DNA of 64,000 nucleotides. Origin: Rhizophlyctis rosea (taxonomy: Eukaryota > Chytridiomycota > Chytridiomycetes > Rhizophlyctidales > Rhizophlyctidaceae). Location of the stretch: the NCBI GenBank assembly GCA_027596075.1, contig JADGJC010000059.1, positions 3,410 to 67,409 of the forward strand. The letters are read 5' to 3'. The translations under genes were made by a program, and so were the position numbers. Below the pieces are notes generated by a model. It was not told the origin of the DNA, did no database searches, and worked only from the letters and a program-made list of their open reading frames with translations. This document shows, one piece after another, positions 34,947 to 48,219 of this stretch (positions are counted from its first letter, which is position 1; each line of letters begins with the position of its first letter).

Positions 34947-37770
34947 TCACCACTGTCTCGGTGGATAAATCCCATACGTGACGTCTCCCTTTGAACTACC
35001 AGTTACAAGAGTGGTACCGTCGTCGCTCACGGCCCGGGAATGCACTGCTGTGGCGGTTTTCAGGGTCTTAAGCGTCACGCCAGTTTGTACGTCCCAGATC
35101 CTAGCTATATCGTAACTGTCGTCCCTTTCGCCAACTGATCCCGTGACGATTCGTGTCCCAGCCGCGTTGATTGCACCAAAGAAGAAAAGTTCATGTCCAG
35201 CCAAGGTCACTAGAAGGCTCCCACTTTCCACGTCCCAAACCCCTATCGTCTTGTCCCAAGGAGAAATACTCAGAATGAAGGTCCCGTCCGTACTGATGGC
35301 AACTTCTGTGACTGGGTTCGTGTGACACCCTGCGATCCTGTCCCAGACTTTTACAGCGCCGTCCCGAGACCCTGTCACAAAGCGAGTACCATCATTGCTG
35401 ATGGCGATGCATCGCACCACGTCTCTATGCCCCCCTGCTAAGGTTTGTAAAAGTGAGCCAGTGGCGACATCCCAAATCTCGATGGTTCTGTCTGCGGAGC
35501 TTGTGACAGCGAATGTTCCATCAGCCGAAAGAGCTACCAATTGTTGTAGCCTTTTAAGCTGACTGATCAGAGCACCGCTGGTAGAATCCCAGAATTTGAC
35601 AGTCCCATCCCCGTCGATATCCTTTGAAATGGTGACAATACAACTTCCGTCACCGCTGATGGCTGCCTTGACCTGGTGAATCTCTAGAATGGTTCTCAAC
35701 AGTGCACCAGTGGCCCTATCCCACACCTTCACCACCCCATCCTCCGACCCTGTGACGAGAAGTTGTTGGCGACTGTGTGCGCAATCGTTGCTGGCACTAT
35801 CATCTTCTTGACGTATGCTGGGTGCCATGGGTATACCGGCCTGAGGGGACAATAGGTTACTGCCACTGGAGAGTTGTTGGGGTGGAGTTACAAGTAGACT
35901 GGCGGGTAGGGATGGTAGAGGAGTGTCTGGTTCATCATTGAGTGTATTGTCCTTCGTCTGGACTGAGCGCTAGAATCAAGTAGCAAAGTCACATATGCAT
36001 CGATTAGAAATCTGGAGACCGACACACTGATGTTTCGAACATCGAGTAAGTGGCATACCATGGAATGATCAGGATGTTTTTGACTGGAGGAATGGAAGGC
36101 AGAATCGGTAGGTGGAACTTCAGCAGGGGAAAGGGTTCTGGTCTTTGCTGGGGCATCGGTAGAGGCAGCCTGAGTGGTGGGCGCAGAGATTTTCGCTTGG
36201 TATCGTATCTGGCCACGTGCCCAATAATCTTAGCTGCTGCCAGGTTGAACCCCAACAATGTAACCTTACCTTGGTTTGCTTCAGGCTCAGACTTCCCACA
36301 ATCGAAATAGACGGTCCAAAACCAACACTTTCGAATCTTTCTTCCATGCTGGTCACATCATACTGGGTATAATCTGTATGAATGCTCAGAAGAGCAGCAA
36401 CAAGACCAGGTGACATAATACTCTGCTTCAGGCATGCACCACGGATTATCTGCAGTGGAGGCGGTAAAGGACCTTGAGCGATATCTTCAATGATTTTGCC
36501 AAACGCGTAGATGTCGCTGCCGAACGTTGGTGTGGGATGGAAGGTGCGTAGCCCGGGGTATAGGCGGCAGGGCGGTAGGCAACGGATGCGGTGGATGCTG
36601 CACCTAATGATGCGATCGCCCAATTTTAGATGAAAAAAGTTCAATAATCATTATATCTTCCAATTGTCATTGTGTCTGTACATACCTCCAACATCAGCGA
36701 TCCGGGCACGGCCGTTTTTGCATATGAGAATATTGGCGGATTTCAGATCACGGTGTATCAATTGACAAGAGTGCATATAGTCCTGGAAACCAGCATGCAT
36801 TGAGCACATGATCGTATATTTGTAAACATTTGCCACCTACCAGGGCCAGAGCAATATCCCTTAACAGAACCATCTTATCCCACCATGTAAGATTTCTGGA
36901 CTTGGCCAACTTGCTCGCTAACGACATTTCCGCAGGCTCCATGACCACACAGGGTTTGTTGTCTTTCATGCACAAGCCATAAACGGAAATCATATGCGGG
37001 GAGGGTTGCGAATTATACAGCATAGCAACCTCTCGGCGAGCTTCACGTGCCAAGATGGTGGCGCGTTCGTCTTCCGTCAAATCACTCTTGTGCAGCTCTG
37101 GTGACATCCCCACTAAATGCTATTTGACCGCCACTGCTCGACCTCGAAAGGTCCCTTCATAGACCTTCGCAAAACCTCCACCTCCCAACAACTTATCATA
37201 TCTAATCTCCAACTGACTGGGATCCAACTCCAAATGCAACTCCTCCAAGTCTACCTTAATTCCCGATCTAATGAGAACATTCAAGAGCTCTGTACTCTTC
37301 TTCATGGAGAGGTAAGCCTGCTCTGCATTCTGACTTCCCGCATCAGTGTTGCTACGCGTAATTCCAAACAGATTCTCCAAGGTATGGAGCTCATGATGGA
37401 GATCTAGGTGCCCGAGCAGCCACCCAGTATTCATGGCGCAGTGGAGAAGATGTTCGATAGCCGCGACGAGCTCTACTTCCACAGAGTCGGGATCTTCGTC
37501 ATACGCATTACTCAGGAGTGTATAGAGTAGCTTGAAGCGGTCGATGTAGGGAATGTTGCTGGAGCGGTTGAAGTCGTCAGCATCCAAGACGGTGCGAATG
37601 CGTTCCAAGATTCTCTCGGCGGCATCGGTGGACACGTCCGGCAGGGTGGCTTTCACCTTTGCTACGAACTCTGCCTTGCTGCTTGTTGAGTAACGTGTTA
37701 AATCCAGCGCTTGACAGAGTTTGTAAACGACATCAAGATGTCGGGTAAACAAATAACCAAACCTGAGCAT
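34947..37770 (-). pseudogene. Protein kinase-WD40 fusion gene, apparently broken
   Basis: Reading down the minus strand: an N-terminal helical region (from Met 37770), a kinase N-lobe with GGGGFAKVYEG and RAVAVK, C-lobe exons, a linker and a WD40 domain. Exons: 37770-36841, 36782-36686, 36603-36270, 36208-36059, 35969-34947. The kinase resembles tyrosine-kinase-like enzymes (IHRDLKSANIL), but DFG reads DVG. A TAG (37122-37120) directly follows the catalytic-lysine VAVK and is in frame with the rest of the lobe. In the fourth block the activation-loop frame (TPGYAPS) and the downstream frame (FGSDIYAFGK) are out of register near 36530-36560. The last exon has about seven WD repeats (GTVKFWDS, RTIEIWDV, GAVKVWDR, KTIGVWDV, IARIWDV). 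Either a recently inactivated gene or two sequencing errors. The 5' end is uncertain: a stop lies upstream of 37770, and a small upstream exon near 37955 is possible. Confidence 0.7.
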
Positions 37771-38538
37771 AGTTGCACCAAGTTGTTTGACAGGCTTGCG
37801 ACTTGCCCTCTTGGGAATTTAAAGTGTTGACCGCAACTTTTAGGCAGAAACTCTGTTTGTAAAGACGTGCGTTTCTTGCAGAAGGGTTTTAGTTCGAAGG
37901 GGACAGCAAGCTCAACCAGATAACTTACACTCGTAAAGGAGTAAAAGAACGACATTGTGAATTTGTGGGCTCTAGACCAAATCATCCCACTTGATGTTTG
38001 ACAGCGGCCGGGCGGCTTAGCAAGTAGGCCGAACGGTTGTAACACAGTCTACAACGGACCAGGAGCCTCCGCCTTCCGTTTGGATGAGCCAACCGAACCA
38101 GCACCGCCCAACGTGGCCTGAGACCCACCGAAAGCTGCGAAACATGAACTCCGCACGGACAAGATGCTTGCAGAGTGTTGTATATCCAACGTCGAACAAC
38201 CGACGTTGAAATACAATGGAGGGCAGCATCGGCTGCTCGAAAGACAGTGGTGTCCTACACACAAAATAATACCAGCGATGAAGTATTTAATGATGGCGTC
38301 ATTTTGTTACAGCCCCCAACTGCGGCCAATTGTTTCAGTGTTTGAAGCTGTTCAAAAGTTGCTCGAGACATTTAAAGCACTGGGACTATGTTGCGCAAAC
38401 CGGTTCATCCCACAATACCAAATATCCTTAGTTCTTACGGCGCATCGAGATTGATCGCAAAGACTATCTCGTCTGAGCACTTCTTTACATTCACACGCAA
38501 TACTGCCACAAACTGCTACACTATGTCTCGACTCAAAC
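37771..38538. other. Intergenic region upstream of the kinase-WD40 gene
   Basis: About 770 bp. It should hold the promoter and possibly a 5' exon of the kinase-WD40 gene (a short open frame MSFFYSFTS followed by GTAAGT lies near 37955-37929 on the minus strand). Nothing else stands out. Confidence 0.4.
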
Positions 38539-39101
38539 TCAACTACTCTCACCCTTCGAACTACTCTCACCCTTCGGCTTACACTTCGCACATGTACACC
38601 AACCCTCCTCAACAAACCGCTTAATCACATCCCCATGGCAAGGCTCGTCATCCTTCTTCTTGCACCAACACCCCAGCGTCTTGCTGCAATGTAGCATCAA
38701 CCATATGTCCTCAATGGGGCAAAGACAACGGTCGCAGATAGGGACAGCCTTACCCCCTCAAAGTACAAAGTTTCGCCATCAAATCAGGTTCACCAAGAAG
38801 GTAGTCTTCGTACCTGGACACCATCTGGGAGGTACACGATATGGTAACACAATGAAAATGGAGAAGACCATCAAAGAGCACGCACTCGCCATACCTGCTC
38901 TACTCCTCCACAGTTCCTCACCGTAAAAGGGTTCGCCCACTCACTAGCAGCCAACCTCCAATCTCCCCTATACACGGCGCGACCGATGTAGACATCACAA
39001 TTCTGGACGATAACTCCCTTTGACCGCTTCAATGCTACCACTTTGACGCTCTGCTGGCTCTTTGACTTCTTTGACTTCTTTGACTTCGCTGCGGATGGCA
39101 T
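38539..39101 (-). CDS. DUF4326 domain protein
   Basis: Three exons, 39101-38895, 38824-38754 and 38683-38539, give 140 aa with matching phases. The DUF4326 pattern is clear: CDVYIGRAVYRGDW, SEWANPFTVRN, then YEDYLLGEPDLMAKLCTLRG and the Cys/His motif TLGCWCKKKDDEPCHGDVI. The family occurs in bacteria, phages and some eukaryotes; its biochemical role is not established, though the conserved Cys and His suggest metal binding. The N-terminus is a Lys/Ser run (KSKKSKKSKS) encoded by a 9-bp repeat. The C-terminus adds a second Cys pair (CTCAKC) and ends in KGESSSKGESS, encoded by two copies of an 18-bp unit. The gene is invisible as a single open frame because both introns disrupt it. It lies 406 bp downstream of the nucleoporin gene, on the same strand. 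Confidence 0.85.
38541..38576 (-). repeat. Two tandem 18-bp units at the end of the DUF4326 gene
   Basis: On the plus strand the unit is AACTACTCTCACCCTTCG, present twice without interruption. It encodes the repeated KGESSS-type tail of the protein; the second copy supplies the end of the reading frame. Confidence 0.85.
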
Positions 39102-39507
39102 TTTTGTGATTGGAAGATTTGGTTTGGTCGATGAAGAGGAGAGGAAGAGGTCACAGGTTCGGTGACGAAAGAGCAGGCCACGGAAGTGGCACTGCTCCGA
39201 ATTGCGCAGCAACTGCGCAGCCATCACATGTCCCACAACAACGTGAAGTACACCCAACCCAATCCTTGCTTTCGATTGACGTCAAGTTGTCGGATGATGA
39301 CCACCAAACCGATACAGGAAGAGCTTCCTTCCTGAATTCAAAGTGCCCAGACCCACCAGCCATCAACCAAACATGCGCCCACGCTTCGAACCCATATTGA
39401 ATCACCACACCCCACAGCCAACCAAAAGAAGTACATGCAAATCCTGATACTATTTACAAATTGCAAGCACAATCCAAGCACCCTCCCCACACACCCTCCC
39501 TCCACAA
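39102..39507. other. Intergenic region between nucleoporin and DUF4326 genes
   Basis: 406 bp between two minus-strand genes. It should contain the nucleoporin 3' end and the DUF4326 promoter. No distinct motif seen. Confidence 0.5.
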
Positions 39508-42500
39508 TCACGCCCCAATCCCACAATCAAGCAGCTTCCTCGCCAACATATGCAAACACTTCATGCCACCAGGATAGTTGATTTGCTGTGGCTGGAACAG
39601 CATACAATCAGTATTCAACATACCAAACCCAAAACGTTGCAGGTCGTCACAACTCACCAACTCCGAAGCGCCAACCCTCTGCACAACTTTCGTAAGCATC
39701 TCATTCGCCGTCGACTTTGCATCTTCAGTCTCAGGCACAGAGGTCAGAAGGTTAGGCGATGTACGTCGAAGCTCCAAGTGGCGCCAAATAAGGAGCAGGG
39801 CATTTTCGAGTGTGTCTGCACGCCAGTTATAATTAGTCAATTTTGAAGAGAGAAAGACAGGAACGCAGAGTGAACATTCGAAACCTACATAACAGAAGCA
39901 TAACTTCCTGCTTCTTCTCCTTGACCTCCTTCTTCAATTCCATGACAGCCAACTGCAACTTATGCGTCGTGCTGACCTCGTCAATGGTTTGAGCGGATGA
40001 TTTGACAATCTGCAGCAGAAACGGAGACATCCATCAAAGCCATTAGTCCCCTTCTCCTCCTTTCCCGCACGACAGAAAAAAACGGATGGAATGATCTAAT
40101 ATACCTCATTGATCTCATCAACAGGCAACTTCTGCACATCCACAATCTTCAACGACACATTCCCAAAATCATCCAATGATTGAGCCAGCGAGTCGATAAC
40201 ATTGCTAGCGTACTTGATCATGGCCCCAAGAGTGGGTGCTTTTGCTACATTGAAGCACGGTCAGATTCCGCACATCGCAGCAATCCAAAATCAAACAATG
40301 CACAAACCACTGGGAATCCTTGCTCCATCTGCATCAGGCAAAGCAAACCGGAACTCGAACAGAGGTGCAAACCGCCCAGCGCCTGAAGGCACCACAAATA
40401 TGTTTAGACTTGGGTGCTTCCCAATTCGTCATGCTGGCTTGACTGCATTACCTGGCTCGGAACTCGTGGTCATACCCCGACAGAACGTCAACAAATTTCT
40501 GCAAATCTGCCGGACTTTGGCCTCCGCTTGCTGATGAAGCACCGTCTCTTCCGATGGTCGACCAAGGACTATGCAAAGGCCATTCGTTAGTGAACGATAG
40601 AATGGGCCGTCATCTCATCCTTCTACTCACAGTGCACCTTCAACTGACTATCCCTAACCTCATCCATAGTTCCAGGTTGCAGCTTCTCCTCCCAACTCTT
40701 CCCACTGTATCGGTTCAGCAGAATCAACAACAAATCTTGATAGCTCGACCTCGGGAACTCCTAAAAAGAGTTTCCAGCTATGAGAACCGGAATGCACCAA
40801 AAACGCCATCAAGAAGCCATCCATAACCCTCACCTTATCCATAATCTTCCGTTCAGCCGCCAAATTCGCAAACAAAGCCGTAACCAGATTCAAGGCCGTC
40901 AAGGACGCCAATGTGATTGGTCCAGTGTCTTGCAGGATATTCGTGATGATTTCGCGGTGGTCGTTGATGAATTTGGCGACCTGGTCCACAAATGTTATGA
41001 GAATGCCCTGATCTGAAATGCCTACTGAAGAAAAGATCTTACCCGACTGAGAACATCATAACATCCGTCCACCACCGAAACAATCAGTGACAAACACCGA
41101 ACCAACACATCCTCGTATCTTTCCGAAGCCGGTGGGAAGGGGTTTCCTTCATCTAGACATACAATAACAATAAGACATTGCACCGCGCGTCAAACCTACC
41201 CCAATACATCAACATACCAATATGTGCCGTCCCCACGGTAAACCTCTCGCTCAACACATCCATATCCCCCAGCGTCTCAATAAGATTATGCAGCAACAAC
41301 TGATGCGTCCCTTCCTCCGACAACGCAATCCGCTGCAACATGCTCATCTTCACTTGGAACATGTACCACGCCCTGATACATTGCTCTGCATATGAAAGCA
41401 AATATTAGCAACCCAAGTACAAGCAATCAAACCTCTCAAGACAACTCACCATCATCCCTATGCAACATCTCCCTCAAAACCCGATTATCCCTCTCCCTCA
41501 AATTCCTCACAAATCCACCCAAATAATTATTCTTCACCAAAAACCCAACAACAACATTCGGCTTCCCCGTCCTCCCCGCTCCCCTCCCCCACCCAGCAAC
41601 ATCACAAAGCGCGTCCAAAAGCATAAATGCAACACCCCGAACCTCACTTTCAACATCCGACGCGTCCCTCGCAACAGCTTCAAACAGTTTCTCGTTAAAG
41701 CCCGTAATCAACGCATGGTTCCGTGCCAGAAGCTGTTCCCGTGCTCCCGTGTCGTCCCCATCTCCCTGCGTGGTGGTGTCGCCATTCGTGTACTGCAAGT
41801 AATTCAACAACGCAGTGTAATAATTCGTCCTCAAAGTCAAAGAACTACCCGCCAACAAAATCCCATCCAGAATCCCCCTCAACACAACTTGCTGAAGCGA
41901 ATCAACCGGCAACCGCACATTAAGACTCCTCGCCCCACCATGGGGCGCCGCACTCCGCAAAAGACTCTGCTTAGTCTGATCCTCCTTCAACTTCGCCAAA
42001 AGAACGACAACAACAAACGACACCTTCTCCGCAATAACATGGAACGTTTCCGGTGCGTTGACCTTCGCTAGCAAAGCCGCAAGGAGATCATACAACTTGC
42101 TTTCCCGATTTTCCGACGGGAACAGATTAAAGCACTCCGTCAACGCCACCCGACACGTCTCGCTCCAAGCCTCAACGCAATGCTGCCTCGCAACAGACAA
42201 CTCCATCCCGAAGTTGTATTCCAACGCCTGATGCAAAACCGCCTTCATTTGCGCCTTTGCACTATCCCTCGACCCCGTCATCGGCAGCGCCCCACTAGCT
42301 TCCTTATCCTTCATCGACGCGATGAGGTACGAATGAACCCGTCTGATATCTAGGTTGTTGACACCCCGTTCATTGCGATGAGCAAAGAAATTGAAATTGA
42401 CTAGATCGTGTTGGAAGATGGTCCCAACAAGATCCACAGAGACACCCTGGTTCTCCTCAAAACTCAATGCGTTAAGCATCTCAAGCATCTTCGTCAACGG

Positions 42501-45500
42501 CTGCTCGAAAGACGACGCCTTCCCCTTCCACCGTGTCCCGCCCTGCCAATCCCACCTATTAGCCTCCTTCTCCTGAGCAGACTGGATAGGCGTAATGAAC
42601 AACGCATCCACCAATTTGCTCGTATGCGACCGATGTCCCTTCATCGTCGTGATGTGCAACTCCAACGCAATGAGCTTGAGCAACCAAGACCGCTGATGCA
42701 ACCTGGCAATGACCGAACTGTCCAGCTCCACCCTCGGATCGCTCTTCATCTCGTCTTCCCGTTCCACCGACATGATCTTCAATTGCCGATAGAAGAAGTC
42801 GTGGGTGCGCAGGAACCGCATCGTGGGACCGAACGTGCTGGTACTTTCGCACAGGCGATAGACCACCTCGTAGCACCGTTCACTCAACATGGGATGACTG
42901 ATGTGGAATGGTGGTTGCACAGTCGTCTCGTCAGGTTCCTCCTGCTTGTCCGAGTCGTCACTTTCAGGGATACCCTGCTGGATTAGGTGCAAGATGGCAT
43001 GCAAGCAGGCGAGCTCCGAATTTGAGGCACCAGATCTTGGATCACTAATCTCAGTATGCTGAAGTGGTCTTTTGACGTTGTACCCGAGGAGGAAATGTGC
43101 AAGGTTAGGCGGCGTACGTTGAGATCGCAGGTTGTCCAACAACAGATCCAAAATCGCCACCCGCACCGCATGCTGCATCCCAGCCGGAGCTCCATCTCTA
43201 TCCACCGTCACCGTCGGCTCCGCATCCTCCTCAACTCCCATCAACCGCCCATCATCCCTAACATCGCTCTGCGAATACGGCTCCAACACCGGCTCATCCT
43301 CATCCAACTCCAACCGCTCCCGGAACCCACCAATAATCATCCGCGACTCATCCGACCCCTCCAACACACTGACCAACAAATTGACCGCCGACCCCCCATC
43401 ACCGTACGTCCCAAGTTCCGGCGACTGCGAAAGCGTCGCCAAAATCTTGACCGCATACCAACAAATCGCGTCCGCCTCCTCGAAAGAATGGCAGTTGATC
43501 AGCAACGCAACCCTAACCACCGTCGACCCCGCCCGCTCAGCAAAGAAATGGTCCACCCCCGTCATAATGCTAGGCAAATCCAGCACAACGTTATTCCCGC
43601 TCTCCAAAATCGCCGGTGCCACGATTTGGAGGAACGATCTCTGCACATCCAGCGCACGCTTCAATATCCGCAGCGTCGAAAGGATGGTCTTCGGGATCGT
43701 TGGCAATACCTTCTGCTCACCGATGATCGACTCCGCGTTTTGGTCAATGATACGGAACAGCTCGTCCTTCAACATCCCCCCCGTCAAAATCCTGCAAAGA
43801 ACCTCAAACCCAGGGTGCAACCCCAACACACTTGCCGCCTGAAGTGTCTGCGGCGTCAAAGCAATCTGCCCGTCAGGCCCAGCCAGCGACTGAATGTTGA
43901 GTTGCTCCAGACAGCTTTCCATAATGCTCAAACACAAATCATACATCCGCCACCGCTCAACCTCTGACTGGAACCCACGATCTTTGATCTTCTGGAACAC
44001 CACTTCGATGACATATCGCACGTACGGCCGCAATCCAGGGGTCCGTCCCTCCTGTTTTCCCAATGTTTCACTCAGCAGGCCAACGGGGCTGTTCTTGTTC
44101 GGCTGGAGTAGAACGTTAAGGAGGTTGAGGAACGCCATCGTTTCCGGGTACGTCTGGGTCTGAGCCTCCGAGTTCTCCAAATCGTAAACGATCCCATCAT
44201 TCTGGTGACTCCCCGCCTCCGGACCGTAAAACATTTGCCGTCCCTGACCCACCCCAAACCGATTCATCGGTACAATCCCCGCACTCTCAATCAATAACCA
44301 TATCTGTTGTTGAATGTCGTTGCTTCCCGGTGCCGCAAACGACGCGATACAATTCAGCATCGCCGCCTTCAGTTCGATCGACACCCTTTGGACCAACATC
44401 CGGAACAAGCTATGGAGTGCTCTCAGATATTGGTCGTCACACAGCGCCCTGCGTGCAGATGGCGAGTATTTTGCGACTTGCTGCAGGACTTTCAGGAAGG
44501 AGATGATGAGACTCTGTTCCTTGATAGTGAGGTCCTTGCCCGCCTGACTGAAATCGTCGCAATGCCCGTTGATGATGTCGAACAGCAATCGCCAGGTGAT
44601 ATTGCCAAACAAGTTGCGCTGGTTGTTGTCGTTCAAACTCAAATGAGCATGCTGGGAGCATTCTGGACCGGTAGCAATGGAAGAGAGCATATCGAGGAAG
44701 GCTTTGATGTAGAGTGGGGCAAAGGAATCCGCTGCGGAGGCGACGAAGTTGATGTGCTCGTTATCGGTCCAAAAGATCCTTGCGGCGTCCGGGCGGTCGG
44801 CGTAAAGAACGGATATGAGGGACAGTAGGGCTTCCCAGAATGTGTGGCGATTGTTCAATTGTTGCTGCAGATTATCTGGTAATTGCTGTCGATTGGGATG
44901 CGCGACTCCGGCTTCAAGGTCACCGATGGCTCCCTCCAAGATTTGTTTTGATTCCCTCATCGCCCGTCTACACTGTCCCACCACTTCGTCGACGAGGTCT
45001 TCAACGAGCAAAACAAGGTATTCCCTAACAGCACCATCCAGTTCCGGCTCATCAGGCAGCCCTGCCTGAGTCCCATCCGTATTTCCGTTCGCTTGCCGAG
45101 TTGCCGTTGGGGCGCGGGTGGTATCTAGAAACCCTAATAGTTCGTCCCGCGCAAAATCGTACACTCCCGGCTTAACCCCAGCTTCTGACGACCAACTTTT
45201 CACCAGATAGTCGGGTTTGTTGGTCACGTCCTTGATGCCTGGGGGCATTGATCCAATCCTGAGGAACCGTACCCACTGCAACCAGACCACATTTCGTAGC
45301 GAGTCGGACAGCTGCCACGTTTCATTTCGGATGATCTTTTGTATGTTTTGCACGCTGCCGGAATTCAACCCCACCCCGAACCGGCCCAAACCCGTGTCCG
45401 CCGGATCTACATGAAAGTTCACTAGAGCGGATGCCACAAGATGGAGCGCCGTCCCATCCAGACCGCCGCCCACCCCGCATAGTTTCTTCAACAGCTGCAA

Positions 45501-46298
45501 CGTTTCGTCGACCGTCAGTTTGAACCGCGCGGCAATCAGGAAGTACAGCAATCCCAGCTGCGACTGTTCTATCTTCAGGTTGCGAATGTGAATCTGAACG
45601 AACTCCCTGCCCTTTTGGTCCCCCATCGCCGCTTGCAACTGAGGCCACAGGGTTCCCAACCCCGACCCAGATTCCGTTGCTTGGATCAGGGCAGCTGTTC
45701 TCTCCATAGTTTCGATGATCCTTCTTGGCAGGGCCCCTCCATCACCCAATACATCCATGAGGAAATCATTAACAAGCGTTGTGGATCCTCCGGTCGCCAC
45801 GGCCGGGTAGTCTTGGAGCATTAGCCGCAAGCATTCCAGCAGCGAGAATCGTTCAGTGTGGTAGTAGTGCAAGGCGACAGTGATTCGGGGCTGATTGTCG
45901 AACGTGGCCAGTTGGGAATGGGCGTGAGTCAAAAGAGTGGCTGCTCGACTTTCGGACAGTTGGAGAAAGTCAGAGAGGAGCGCTGTTTCGTTGCAAAAGT
46001 CTGCTTTTTGTGAGTGGATGCGGCCATTGACAGTAACTCGCCCTGTGGTTGGTTGTGAGCATTGCTTTGGCAGAATTCCGATACGGTATTTGTGACGCTT
46101 ACCACTTTGGAGATCTTGTCTCAGCTTTGCTTCTGGGGAAGGGTTGTCCAGTAGTTGCAACAGGGTGTTTCTATGCCGCCGTAGACTTGTTTCGAGTGCC
46201 TGGGCAATCTCGTCCGAATCGACCCTCCGTGCGTCGAGCAAGTGACGGCGAAGACCTTCCACGGCGCCCGGTCTCCAGCCTTGTGCAGTCACTGCCAT
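39508..46298 (-). CDS. NUP192: Scaffold nucleoporin of the Nup192/Nup205 family
   Basis: Large alpha-helical inner-ring component of the nuclear pore complex. Eleven exons: 46298-46103, 46042-41450, 41385-41218, 41152-41043, 41007-40834, 40760-40631, 40568-40452, 40382-40308, 40244-40105, 40009-39889, 39815-39508; phases fit, giving 2043 aa, the usual size for this family. Recognisable parts: RVTVNGRIHSQKADFCNETA near the N-terminus just after intron 1, HPMLSERCYEVVYRLCES with FLRTHDFFYRQL in the middle, and MFQVKMSMLQRIALSEEG in exon 3. Alpha-helical character runs throughout, with no membrane segments or FG repeats, as expected for a scaffold. Intron 1 is 60 bp, stop-free and a multiple of three, so it reads through in genomic frame. 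Start: MAVTAQGWRPG, the first Met of the frame. The family assignment is strong; Nup188 is the main alternative. Confidence 0.92.
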
Positions 46299-47057
46299 GA
46301 TTCAATTGGTCAAGGCAGTGGAGATGCGTGTGATGGGGGTATTGTTCTGCGAAAAAGCGCAGCAGATCGTGTGGGAAGATCTGGACTTTGGAGAAACTTG
46401 TGGGAAAGCAGGGTTTCGATGATGGCATGAACCGGCGTGTGTGTTCAATTTGCCGGCCCCAGCCACTTCCAGCCAGTCGCGTTCTCAAAAATAGCCCTTC
46501 CCACAGCGCTCTCTGACATTTTCACTTTTTCATCTCCATCCAGAAACTGTTGCGTTCAAGTCGCTCGGTCCCACCCCATACTTGACGTGTAGCCCTACCC
46601 TGCACAGTCAAAGCTGGCTGCCTAGGCATAGACGCAAAAGTCGGGGGCGTGGAACAAGTAAGTGGGCGCGAAGTGTTGACGCGTCCCAGTCTCCCAGATG
46701 CTGCAATAGACCGGTGCGCAAACAGTACAGTCCTCAGCACACAATGGAGAGCAGAGTCCTTGGACGGCTCCAAGCTTGAGGGAAAGGTAGCTCAATATGC
46801 TGAAGTTCTGTTGCCCAGCCGTGAATCTCGCTGTCCTTGCCACTGCAAACTATACGACCTGCACGGGTGGAATTCTCCAAAGCACCATCCTTTACAGTCT
46901 TTTAATATTTTCCCATACCTTCAAATGGTTGCAGGACTTTTACAAACTTTGCATCATGTAGTGCGCGGATATCGGTAAATTTTTCGACATGATGCCCGTC
47001 GGATAAGCCGCCAATGGCGTCGGAGACTTTGATAAATCCACATCGCACTATGAGCAG
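46299..47057. other. Upstream region of the nucleoporin gene
   Basis: About 760 bp. The nucleoporin promoter should be here. On the plus strand 46649-46978 is open for about 110 codons without a recognisable domain, and the segment at 46923-47030 encodes KFFDMMPV in a frame with stops, perhaps a decayed exon of the next locus. Confidence 0.35.
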
Positions 47058-47662
47058 TTTACAAACAACCCTGTGAAGGCGATTGTTCACCTGCTGCAAG
47101 ACGATACCTTGGATGATCCGGAGTACCGTGCGTGGATGAAGCATTTCGGTGAAGATAGCAGCCGGCTCATGCAGCATCACTGCAAAATCCGACGAGACCT
47201 TCAACTCCCCTCCACCATGGAATCGGCAACAAACCTCAACCAGCTGCAACAACAAGCACTCGCATCCTCGCAGCCAGCACAGGAAACACCATCATGTCAA
47301 AGCATCGCCTCAACGAAGCTCGCAACCTTTCACAAACTCCAGGACTCAATCATATCGCAGCACCGTCACCTCCGCGCAACGTCGGGGGCCGTTTCCAAAA
47401 GCACACGCGCAAGCTTGAGCTCTATCAGAAGAGGATCAAAGAGCAAACGCAACTGGTGTCTGCTCCATGCGAGTCCTCTGAAGATCTGAGAAACCGGGCG
47501 AAGGAGACACAAACGCAGATGGTGGAGAATGAAGCTAGAGTAGCGGAACTAGAAGATACCATTGCTGGTGCTATTGCGTGCGCCAGTGTTAGGATTTTGC
47601 AAAGAGGTAATTTAGTAAAAAACACCACTCGAATGTCAAACCTAGTCCAACATCTCATATGA
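47058..47662 (+). pseudogene. Unknown coiled-coil ORF with an apparent frameshift
   Basis: Two overlapping plus-strand frames look like one protein. The first (ending 47489) contains HLLQDDTLDDPEYRAWMKHF and KLATFHKLQDSIISQHRHL. The second (to 47662) contains RKLELYQKRIKEQTQLVS and ENEARVAELEDTI, a strong coiled coil. They would join at the GGGGG run near 47386-47390 if one G were missing from the assembly. Neither frame shows a known domain. No start codon or upstream exon could be fixed; a TAA lies in frame just upstream. It may be a real gene with a homopolymer error or a decaying one. Confidence 0.4.
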
Positions 47663-48219
47663 AACGTATCAGCTGCTTAAAGCGAAGTGTCAACCTATAT
47701 CTGGCGGGCACAGTATCGACTTGCTATTGGACATTGTAAAATCTCAGGTAATGCCCCAAATCATGCATTGGCTCGAGAGGAGGATGCTGGAAGACATGTG
47801 GAGATTCTGCTGGTCTTCGCGTGAAAGAAGTTTGGTCCGTGAATGACAAACGGGGAGGCATGGATAGTGGGCACAAGTCTCAGAGAGCAAACGACACCAG
47901 ATGAACTGATTGTTCACGAACATATCACTGGTGGAGCTACACATATGGTGAACCTGTGGCGGATGGCAGCGTATGCCTCTCTCACTTGACGGTTTTACAA
48001 GACAGAGGAGAGATGTCACTTGCGAATGGACCCGCACCATCCGATTCAACATACTAACCTCTACTCGGTACTTCCAACAGGCGAAACAACCAGCGATTCC
48101 GTCCGTACACATAAACCACGCCAATCATGTATTCCTAAAGATGACATCCATTGACCAACAATCGCTTTAGACTCAACCACCAGAATTCCCACACCATCAA
48201 AACACAACCACCCCCCAAA

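Noticed and set aside
46649..46978. Plus-strand frame of 110 codons upstream of the nucleoporin
   Set aside because: No domain, no ATG at its start, and no splice route to the coiled-coil ORF that keeps phase.
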